A DNA stretch of 16,505 nt from Bifidobacterium breve. GTDB taxonomy: Bacteria > Actinomycetota > Actinomycetes > S36-B12. Both the position numbers and the translations under genes were made by a program. The first letter of the stretch is position 1; each line of letters begins with the position of its first letter. Below, piece by piece: positions 1 through 4,634 of this stretch. The notes under the pieces are model-generated. The model was not told the origin of the DNA. It did no database searches and saw only the letters and a list, made by a program, of their open reading frames with translations. Where the stretch lies: positions 1-16,505 of the forward strand of contig CAMDKJ010000019.1 of assembly GCA_945900705.1 (NCBI GenBank), read 5' to 3'.

Positions 1-319
1 CCGCATGCTGCGCATCGAGTGGTACATCAGCAAGCGCCACGCTTCGGCGGGTGGCCTCGCCTAGTCTTCCGAGTTCAGACGTGCCGTCAGCCCAATAGAC
101 GATGGTCGCCTCACTCGTTGAAACTTCGTTTGGTGATGGCACATCGGTAAGTGAAACCGCCAGTGCGAATGCCCCTACCCCCAGCCCGGCTAACACCACG
201 AAAAGTATGACGAGCCCGCGCACCCAATGTCGTTTCGGTTTCGATTTGCGCGCACTTGAACGAGCAGCCGCGGCCGGCTTCGCGGCGCGTTTTGCTGGCT
301 TACGTGGGGTGCTCACCAT
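1..319 (-). CDS. ponA: Class A penicillin-binding protein (transglycosylase/transpeptidase), 5' part only
   Basis: This is the N-terminal 106 codons of a bifunctional peptidoglycan synthase that polymerises and cross-links lipid II outside the membrane; the catalytic domains lie beyond the window edge. The ATG at 319 follows an in-frame TGA a few codons upstream, so the start is well bounded. Visible are a Lys/Ala/Arg-rich cytoplasmic tail (residues 5-31), one membrane anchor (about 35-56), then EATIVYWADGTSELGRLGE and RRSVALADVPLDAQHA, the typical lead-in to a GT51 domain in actinobacterial PonA proteins. It lies 46 nt downstream of the DUF5318 gene on the same strand, probably in one operon, as with Rv0049-Rv0050 (ponA1). 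The assignment rests on the N-terminal signature and on context; no GT51 catalytic residue is seen. Confidence 0.88.
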   Translation of the reverse strand, partial: MVSTPRKPAKRAAKPAAAARSSARKSKPKRHWVRGLVILFVVLAGLGVGAFALAVSLTDVPSPNEVSTSEATIVYWADGTSELGRLGEATRRSVALADVPLDAQHA

Positions 320-365
320 GACCTCACTGACGGGGAAGGCTCAAGTCGGCCAAATGAGGGCTGAC

Positions 366-887
366 CTAGGCCTCCATGAGATCACGGGAGGCTGGTAAAG
401 CGCGCCTCGGCACACCGTCACCGAGTACATAGGACTTGGTGAGGTAGTTCCAATGGCACCGTTGGCAGACCTCGACCACATAAACCTTGAAGCGTCCAAA
501 CTGGGTGGCCATGGAACCTAATTCGTCACTTTGCCGGACCCGACCGGAGTAGGGCCCGAGTTCATCGCCGTATACGTAGGTAACGGTGACAAAGCCCAGA
601 TCCCGGCAAACCGGGCATGGCAATGGCGCTGGCTCACCGTGGAATTTGGCGGCCCGGAGCAGGTAGGTATCGGCATCGCAGAACTCACTACTAAGGGCGC
701 CACCGTTGAAAAAGGTATACAAAGCACTACGGCGCTGGAGTGCGAAATCGACGACCGAGCGAGGTAGCGCCGGGTCTGCAACATCCTCTGGCTCTGCGAG
801 CGGCTCATGCCTGCTCGAATTCGTGCCCTTGCCGGATTCACCTCGGACGACGCTTCCCCGCACACCGGAGCGTCGGGGCACGGCCAT
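366..887 (-). CDS. DUF5318 family protein, putative zinc-ribbon
   Basis: A 173-residue protein of the actinobacterial DUF5318 family, whose function is unknown to me. The first 40 residues are low-complexity and basic. The conserved part starts near VDFALQRRSALYTFF and runs through FCDADTYLLRAAKFHGEP, CPVCRDLGFVTVTYVYGDELG, then FKVYVVEVCQRCHWNYLTKSYVLG. The pairs CPVC and CQRC look like the two knuckles of a zinc ribbon (inference). The ATG at 887 has an AGGA-like sequence about 9 nt upstream; a GTG eight codons in is possible but has no ribosome binding site. The gene sits directly upstream of the penicillin-binding protein, the same neighbourhood as Rv0049 upstream of ponA1, which suggests an envelope-linked or co-regulated role. 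Confidence 0.87.
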   Translation of the reverse strand: MAVPRRSGVRGSVVRGESGKGTNSSRHEPLAEPEDVADPALPRSVVDFALQRRSALYTFFNGGALSSEFCDADTYLLRAAKFHGEPAPLPCPVCRDLGFVTVTYVYGDELGPYSGRVRQSDELGSMATQFGRFKVYVVEVCQRCHWNYLTKSYVLGDGVPRRALPASRDLMEA

Positions 888-1006
888 AGACCAAATCCTA
901 CGTGAAGTTCCCGCAACTAGCAGCGGCCCGCCGATTCACGCTCCCATACTTGCCGGCAAATGCGAGTGGACTCCGCGGGGGTGAAACGAATTGAATGTTC
1001 CTGGGC

Positions 1007-1038
1007 ATTTTCAGCCTCTTGCCTCTATTTTCAGCCTC
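1007..1038. repeat. 12-bp direct repeat upstream of small ORF 1
   Basis: ATTTTCAGCCTC occurs at 1007-1018 and again at 1027-1038, a 20-bp period or about two helical turns, and ends 55 nt before the ATG of the first small ORF. Its spacing would suit a pair of protein binding sites, but it may be a chance duplication. No equivalent was seen before the second ORF. Confidence 0.4.
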
Positions 1039-1093
1039 GCTGTGTTCTCATAGGCGGGCAGGAATTACACCTCAACTTTTTTGGGAGCACCTG

Positions 1094-1279
1094 ATGACAA
1101 ACTTCAATATTGCCTTACCGGTTATTTCGGCGCCAACCGATCGGCTCGCACTCGGCGTTGGCTGGGTTCGCCCGGGTTTGGGCAGTATCGGTAACACCGC
1201 AAACCCCGCCATTTCGCATTGGGCATGTAACGGGGCACCCGTGCTTTGCCCTGTGTGTTTTGAAGGTAATGAAGAGTAG
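1094..1279 (+). CDS. Small protein of unknown family, paralogue 1
   Basis: A 61-residue ORF starting MTNFNIALPVISAPTDRLAL. The ATG is preceded by GGAG (1084-1087) with a 6-nt spacer, the same distance as in the paralogue at 2360. The two proteins share IxxPxxSAPTDRLALGVGWVRPG, then SIGNT.NP (GIGGT.NP in the other), and end in CFEG(N/H)EE. Over the 16-residue block APTDRLALGVGWVRPG the two genes differ at five bases, all synonymous, which strongly suggests translation and selection on the peptide. The middle (residues 38-54) is variable and holds Cys45 and Cys52; Cys55 starts the conserved tail. There is no signal peptide or clear membrane segment. A hairpin begins 43 nt after the stop. I do not recognise the family. 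A secreted or modified peptide precursor is possible, but no maturation gene is nearby. Confidence 0.6.
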   Translation: MTNFNIALPVISAPTDRLALGVGWVRPGLGSIGNTANPAISHWACNGAPVLCPVCFEGNEE

Positions 1280-1322
1280 GAATCCTCTCCGCAAAAAGGT
1301 GGGGCGTTTGAACCCTGTTGCT

Positions 1323-1350
1323 GGCCCCTGACCGCTCTTGGTCGGGGGTC
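1323..1350 (+). terminator. Conserved hairpin after small ORF 1
   Basis: GGCCCCTGACC pairs with GGTCGGGGGTC across a 6-nt loop, 11 bp including two G-U pairs. It begins 43 nt after the stop codon of the small ORF, exactly as the related hairpin at 2577 does after the second ORF. There is no real T-tract (GGTTGTTTGC follows), so it may be an actinobacterial terminator of the U-poor kind or a 3' RNA element. The preceding 24 nt (GGTGGGG..GTTT.AACCCTGTTGCT) are also conserved between the copies. Confidence 0.55.
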
Positions 1351-1429
1351 GGTTGTTTGCGGGACTGCGGTGGAAAGGTATGTAAAACCCCTAGGTGAAT
1401 GATGGCTTGCGGCGTGCCGTCGAAGTAGG

Positions 1430-1530
1430 TGCCCGTTTGGGTATTGACCCGTGAAACGATTGGTACACAGCATGCCAAGTATTGACGTTAACTCACCAAT
1501 TAGGTTCCGCGCCGTGTGATCGGATCGTAG
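1430..1530 (+). pseudogene. Degenerate third copy of the small ORF (frameshifted)
   Basis: From 1430 this stretch aligns without gaps to the 5' region of the second small ORF: the 21-nt box TGCCCGTTTGGGTATTGACCC (TGCCCGCTTGGGTATTGGCCC at 2318) lies exactly 21 nt before an ATG in both. The frame at 1472 reads MPSIDV like MPNIDI of paralogue 2. One extra base near codon 11 (AGGTTC against AGTTC) shifts the frame, so GCGCC...TGATCGG, which encodes APTDR in the intact copy, is now out of frame and a TGA follows at 1517-1519, leaving 15 codons. The ribosome binding site GGAG is changed to GGTA. Similarity fades after about 1530 and no copy of the 3' hairpin follows. Confidence 0.6.
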
Positions 1531-1589
1531 TCTCGACGCGGGGTTGACTTTTTGCCGACGCGGTTGTGCGCGATCTCCTGGGTTGAACG

Positions 1590-1658
1590 TGAATGCGCAC
1601 GTTATTGTCGTGAAAAGTAGATAATCGGCCGGTTTCACGACCAAAACGTGCGCACTCA
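1590..1658. repeat. 26-bp inverted repeat with 17-nt loop
   Basis: Arms at 1590-1615 and 1633-1658 are inverted copies matching at 23 of 26 positions; the core TGCGCACGTT....GTCGTGAAA is nearly perfect. As RNA it would fold into one long stable hairpin; as DNA it could be the remains of a miniature inverted-repeat element or a recombination site. It lies just downstream of the degenerate small-ORF copy, where homology to the intact copies ends. It is not followed by a T-tract, so a simple terminator is less likely. Confidence 0.65.
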
Positions 1659-1763
1659 GGGGTATGGGCTCAAGTCAGGTGGTGTCCTGCAGTTGCTTTT
1701 CAAGGGGATCCCATCCAGCAGGGCAACCCTCTTGTTGTCTTGGGCAACCCGGTTCGGGCCCCG

Positions 1764-1942
1764 CCAGCTCCCCCCATCAGCACCCCAAGCCACCAACCGA
1801 ATCCTTCAAGTTGACTTGACCCAGCCTGCCGAGAAGAAGCCCACCTAAATCCACCAGTGCCTACAGCGGTCGCAACAAGGGCCACCGAACCCGTCGATTG
1901 GCAGTCGCAGGGATTCTTTGACCGGGGCCCAGCCTTGCCACC
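1764..1942. repeat. 179-bp direct repeat, copy A
   Basis: This aligns without gaps to 1986-2164 at an offset of 222 bp; by hand about 160 of 179 positions match. Each copy contains TCAAGTTGACTTGA (1806-1819 here), a 6-bp dyad with a 2-nt spacer, and ends with GGGATTCTTTGACCGGGGCC followed by C(A/T)GCCTTGCCACC. Weaker similarity seems to extend upstream, so this may be nearly two units of a 222-bp tandem repeat. No gene family was recognised in it. Confidence 0.85.
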
Positions 1943-1985
1943 AAAAGTGGCGTTAAACGCGATACAACCACCAGCCGAACCCCCA

Positions 1986-2164
1986 CCAGTTCCCCCGACC
2001 AGCACCCTAAGCCACCAACCGAATCCTTCAAGTTGACTTGACCCAGCCTGCCGAGGAAAAGCCCACCTAAATCCAGCAGTGCCTGCATCCGTCGCAACAA
2101 CAGCCACCGAACCCCGGGATTGGAATTCGCTGGGATTCTTTGACCGGGGCCCTGCCTTGCCACC
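1986..2164. repeat. 179-bp direct repeat, copy B
   Basis: Second copy of the repeat at 1764-1942, separated from it by 43 bp of largely unrelated sequence. Differences are scattered single bases without insertions or deletions. The offset is a multiple of three, so minus-strand open frames run through both copies; that alone is weak evidence of coding. Confidence 0.85.
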
Positions 2165-2173
2165 CCACCCCTA

Positions 2174-2185
2174 TATGTATACATA
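2174..2185. promoter_or_regulatory. 12-bp perfect palindrome, possible operator
   Basis: TATGTATACATA is a perfect AT-rich palindrome at the right border of direct repeat copy B, about 175 nt before the second small ORF. It could be a regulator site or part of a promoter, but nothing else supports either. Confidence 0.25.
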
Positions 2186-2317
2186 GTTGCTCATCTGATT
2201 CATGTCACAAGAACTCGGGGTGCTTCCTTGGGATAGGTCTTGGCATAGAGGCAATGGGGAGAGAATCTCGCTAAGCCCTTGGTTTTAGGGCGGGAGTGTT
2301 TTACCCTCAGTCACATG

Positions 2318-2338
2318 TGCCCGCTTGGGTATTGGCCC
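2318..2338 (+). promoter_or_regulatory. Conserved 21-nt 5' box before small ORF 2
   Basis: TGCCCGCTTGGGTATTGGCCC matches 19 of 21 bases of 1430-1450, and in both places it ends 21 nt before the ATG. Conservation of sequence and spacing suggests shared ancestry of the whole leader. A role as an RNA or promoter element is inference. No match was seen before small ORF 1. Confidence 0.4.
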
Positions 2339-2359
2339 TTTTACCTATTGGAGCATGAA

Positions 2360-2533
2360 ATGCCAAATATTGATATTGCTACCCCCGCAAGTTCAGCGCC
2401 AACTGATCGGCTCGCACTCGGTGTTGGTTGGGTACGCCCCGGTGCGGCCGGTATCGGCGGCACCCTAAACCCCTCCTCGGTCACTTTGGGGGTGTGCGCC
2501 CGAGGAGGATGTTTTGAGGGTCATGAAGAGTAG
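2360..2533 (+). CDS. Small protein of unknown family, paralogue 2
   Basis: A 57-residue ORF starting MPNIDIATPASSAPTDRLAL. The ATG at 2360 is chosen because GGAG (2350-2353) lies 6 nt upstream, as in paralogue 1; the frame is open further upstream, but the next ATG (2315) lacks a ribosome binding site. It shares APTDRLALGVGWVRPG with the ORF at 1094, with only synonymous changes there, then GIGGTLNP, a variable Gly/Ser/Val-rich stretch with Cys46, and CFEGHEE (Cys51). Relative to paralogue 1 it lacks four residues before CFEG. No signal peptide or membrane helix is evident. The related hairpin starts 43 nt after the stop. The family is unknown to me; the coding call rests on the paralogue comparison. 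Confidence 0.6.
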   Translation: MPNIDIATPASSAPTDRLALGVGWVRPGAAGIGGTLNPSSVTLGVCARGGCFEGHEE

Positions 2534-2576
2534 CACCGTTCCCTGCCACTAGGTGGGGTGTTTAAACCCTGTTGCT

Positions 2577-2604
2577 GGCCCCTGACCGCTGTTGGTCGGG
2601 GGCC
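2577..2604 (+). terminator. Conserved hairpin after small ORF 2
   Basis: GGCCCCTGACC pairs with GGTCGGGGGCC over a 6-nt loop (GCTGTT), 11 bp with one G-U pair and more stable than its relative at 1323. It begins 43 nt after the stop, as there. ATTAACTTGC follows, so there is no T-tract. GGTGGGG at 2552-2558 resembles the 3' arm and could in principle compete for CCCCTGACC; that is speculation. Confidence 0.55.
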
Positions 2605-2623
2605 ATTAACTTGCGAAATGTCG

Positions 2624-2653
2624 AAGCCGCGACACATGTAGGTACCGCGGCTT
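2624..2653 (+). terminator. Candidate terminator ahead of padR
   Basis: AAGCCGCG (2624-2631) and CGCGGCTT (2646-2653) form a perfect 8-bp stem with a 14-nt loop, followed by GTATTTG. It lies between the small-ORF unit and the padR promoter, so it could isolate the two transcription units. The stem also ends only 4 nt before the candidate padR -35. Confidence 0.45.
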
Positions 2654-2657
2654 GTAT

Positions 2658-2685
2658 TTGACTTGATATATCGCAGCGATATATC
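2658..2685 (+). promoter_or_regulatory. padR-ino1 promoter with dyad operator
   Basis: GATATATCGC-A-GCGATATATC (2665-2685) is a perfect 10-bp inverted repeat with a 1-nt centre. A candidate -35 TTGACT (2658-2663) and -10 TATATC (2680-2685), 16 nt apart, straddle it, so a bound repressor would block RNA polymerase. Its position directly before the padR start fits autoregulation, which is common in the PadR family. The dyad is seen directly; the binding protein is inferred. Confidence 0.6.
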
Positions 2686-2693
2686 GTGTGCTC

Positions 2694-3281
2694 GTGGCTG
2701 CGCGTACCGATCTGCTGGATTTCGCCTCATTAGGCGTGCTCTCTGAGGGGCCCCTACATGGTTACGCGCTGCGTAAGGCGTTAGCCGAGATCCTTGGTCC
2801 ATTTCGCGCACTTTCCTATGGCTCCCTATACCCGTGCCTACGCCGACTACAGGTTCGTGGCTGGATAGAGCAATTGGGTGCGGTGGATGGCACGACCACC
2901 AAACGTGCCCGGGTGGTTTATGCACTGACCGGTGCCGGCAAGGACGTCTTCGTCGAATGGGCAAACCAGCCAGGCTCTGATGCTTGGGATGACGAAAGTT
3001 TCGCTACGCGGCTGGCGTTCTTCTCGCGCACTGAAGCCAGCGTGCGGCTGCGCATACTTGAAGGTCGCCGATCGCGAATGGAAGAGCGCCTTGCCCTCAT
3101 GCGCGAATCCATGAAGCGTGGCCGCGATCGAATGGACACCTTTCTACTGCAAATGCAAGAGCACGGGGTAGAAGGCGCAGAACGCGAAGTCAGTTGGCTT
3201 AATAGTTTGATTCTTGCTGAAAGAAACGTGCCGAAATCAGAACTAGCAAATCCCCCACAGGTAAAGAGGAGCAGGAAATGA
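2694..3281 (+). CDS. PadR-family transcriptional regulator
   Basis: About 195 residues. The N-terminal winged helix shows GVLSEGPLHGYALRKAL and ALSYGSLYPCLRRLQVRGWI, the usual PadR recognition helix and wing. The C-terminal half, rich in Arg, Glu and Met (RRSRMEERLALMRESMKRGRD), is the helical dimerisation region of the long PadR class. GTG at 2694 is preferred because it lies 8 nt after the candidate -10 TATATC, giving a leaderless message; GTG at 2688 in the same frame is only 2 nt past that hexamer, and neither has a Shine-Dalgarno sequence. The stop overlaps the ino1 start (ATGA), so the two are co-transcribed, as is the Rv0047c/ino1 pair. It probably represses its own operon through the dyad at 2665-2685. 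The ligand is unknown. Confidence 0.92.
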   Translation: MAARTDLLDFASLGVLSEGPLHGYALRKALAEILGPFRALSYGSLYPCLRRLQVRGWIEQLGAVDGTTTKRARVVYALTGAGKDVFVEWANQPGSDAWDDESFATRLAFFSRTEASVRLRILEGRRSRMEERLALMRESMKRGRDRMDTFLLQMQEHGVEGAEREVSWLNSLILAERNVPKSELANPPQVKRSRK

Positions 3282-4357
3282 GTTCAATTCGTGTCGCAGT
3301 TGTCGGTGTCGGTAACTGCGCCTCATCGCTCGTACAAGGTGTGGTGTTCTACAAGGACGCCGACCCTGCCGAGGTGGTCCCGGGCTTGATGCACGTGCAG
3401 TTTGGGCCGTACCACGTCCGCGATGTTGAATTCGTTGCTGCCTTCGACGTTGACTCCAAGAAGGTCGGGCTTGATCTGGCTGATGCGATTGGCGCATCCG
3501 AGAACAACACAATCAAGATTTGCGACGTACCGCCATCAGGGGTAACCGTGCAGCGGGGCCACACCCTGGACGGTCTCGGCAAGTACTACCGCGAAATGAT
3601 CACCGAGTCAGATGCTGATCCGGTAGATGTTGTTGCGGAATTAAAGGCAGCGCGTGTTGATGTAGTGGTTTGCTACCTGCCGGTTGGTTCTGATGCAGCT
3701 GCGAAGTACTACGCGCAGTGTGCAATCGATGCAGGTTGCGGTTTCGTTAATGCACTCCCAGTGTTTATTGCCGGCACCCCCGAGTGGGCGAAAAAGTTTG
3801 AAGATGCCGGGCTACCAATTGTCGGTGATGACATTAAGAGTCAGGTTGGCGCAACAATCACGCACCGCGTCATGGCGAAGTTATTTGAAGATCGTGGCGT
3901 AATTCTTGATCGCACCTACCAACTAAATGTTGGCGGCAACATGGACTTCATGAACATGCTCGAGCGCGATCGCCTAGAGTCGAAAAAGATTTCCAAGACC
4001 CAATCTGTCACCTCACAGGTTGGCCACGACCTCGGGGCGCGAAACGTACACATCGGCCCATCTGATTACATCGCTTGGCTGGACGACCGCAAGTGGGCAT
4101 TCGTCCGGCTTGAGGGACGGGCCTTCGGCAATGTTCCGCTCAGCTTGGAGTACAAGCTCGAGGTCTGGGATTCGCCCAACAGTGCCGGTGTAATCATCGA
4201 TGCGGTTCGGGCCGCGAAGATCGCCATGGACCGCGGCATCGGTGGCCCGATCCTGTCCGCCTCCTCGTACTTCATGAAGTCCCCGCCGATTCAGTACAAC
4301 GACAGCGAGGCCAAGCAGGCAGTTGAGGACTTCATCACCGGTGCAATCGAGCGGTAA
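3278..4357 (+). CDS. ino1: Inositol-3-phosphate synthase (1L-myo-inositol-1-phosphate synthase)
   Basis: A 359-residue cytosolic enzyme that converts glucose 6-phosphate to inositol phosphate with NAD as an internal redox cofactor. In actinobacteria this feeds phosphatidylinositol, its mannosides and mycothiol. The length is close to the M. tuberculosis enzyme (367). Visible are the Rossmann motif VGVGNCASS (residues 9-17), VCYLPVGSDAAAKYYAQCAI, GDDIKSQVGATITHR (183-197), LNVGGNMDFMNM (216-227) with KISKT (237-241), and the C-terminal SAGVIIDAVRAAKIAMDRG and SYFMKSPP. The start ATG has AGGAG 8 nt upstream and overlaps the padR stop by 4 nt. No clear terminator follows. Confidence 0.97.
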   Translation: MSSIRVAVVGVGNCASSLVQGVVFYKDADPAEVVPGLMHVQFGPYHVRDVEFVAAFDVDSKKVGLDLADAIGASENNTIKICDVPPSGVTVQRGHTLDGLGKYYREMITESDADPVDVVAELKAARVDVVVCYLPVGSDAAAKYYAQCAIDAGCGFVNALPVFIAGTPEWAKKFEDAGLPIVGDDIKSQVGATITHRVMAKLFEDRGVILDRTYQLNVGGNMDFMNMLERDRLESKKISKTQSVTSQVGHDLGARNVHIGPSDYIAWLDDRKWAFVRLEGRAFGNVPLSLEYKLEVWDSPNSAGVIIDAVRAAKIAMDRGIGGPILSASSYFMKSPPIQYNDSEAKQAVEDFITGAIER

Positions 4358-4412
4358 TTTCAGCGCGGACCGACTATCAAATTTATTGGGAACCAAAAGC
4401 GTTAAACAGGTT

Positions 4413-4529
4413 CTACCACTTTTTGTCTTTTTCTTGCTCGCTAACTGAGGTGTCGAAGAACTTAACTCCCAGTGCTATCGCGCCGGCTGTCAGCGCCACG
4501 AAGACAACAATTCCGATTAGAAAATGCAC
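4413..4529 (-). CDS. 38-residue single-pass membrane microprotein
   Basis: A short minus-strand ORF starting with GTG at 4529, with GGAG 8 nt upstream (AAGGAGCTATCACGTG), read MHFLIGIVVFVALTAGAI at its N-terminus. Residues 3-22 form one hydrophobic helix, followed by VKFFDTSVSEQEKDKKW, a charged tail. The strong ribosome binding site, the clean helix-plus-tail pattern and the otherwise empty gap between ino1 and the MFS gene support it. The tail is Lys-rich, so by the positive-inside rule it is probably cytoplasmic. I recognise no family. It is convergent with ino1, and its stop lies 55 nt from the ino1 stop. Confidence 0.6.
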   Translation of the reverse strand: MHFLIGIVVFVALTAGAIALGVKFFDTSVSEQEKDKKW

Positions 4530-4634
4530 GTGATAGCTCCTTGGGTTTGATGACCTACATAGTTAGCTGGACGCCGTGGCTGCATCGTACCCCGTCAAAG
4601 AGGGAGTTGGTCGCCCACCTGTAACGTCACATTT

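Larger units (their letters stand above)
888..2687. other. Accessory interval between DUF5318 and padR: small ORFs and repeats
   Basis: About 1.8 kb without a conventional gene, set inside an otherwise compact conserved block. It holds two intact paralogous small ORFs (1094-1279, 2360-2533), a degenerate third copy (from about 1430), related hairpins at 1323-1350 and 2577-2604, another hairpin at 2624-2653, a 26-bp inverted repeat at 1590-1658, and a long direct repeat at 1764-1942 and 1986-2164. I see nothing recognisable in 888-1000, 1351-1429, 1659-1763 or 2186-2317. Longer open frames here, mainly on the minus strand over the repeats, resemble no family and look like chance frames. No transposase, integrase or tRNA was found. 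Confidence 0.7.

Noticed and set aside
1700..2107. Minus-strand open frame of 135 codons (and another frame at 1861-2184) over the direct repeat
   Set aside because: Openness comes from GC-rich sequence duplicated at a multiple of three. There is no convincing ribosome binding site, the product is Gly/Trp-rich with no family resemblance, and two frames are open over the same repeat.
1743..2164. Possible tRNA remnant: GGGTTCGGTGGC on the minus strand recalls a T-arm
   Set aside because: No matching acceptor, D-arm or anticodon stem could be assembled around either copy.
1764..2164. CRISPR array
   Set aside because: Only two long units with one 43-bp gap; no short repeats with regular unique spacers and no cas genes.
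2315..2359. N-terminal extension of small ORF 2 from an upstream in-frame ATG (MCPLGYWPFYLLEHE)
   Set aside because: No ribosome binding site for that ATG, GGAG sits correctly before 2360, and the related leader at 1430 has a stop in the equivalent frame.
4401..4440. T-rich run after ino1 as a rho-independent terminator
   Set aside because: No stem precedes it, and the T-run is explained by the Lys-coding tail of the minus-strand microprotein.
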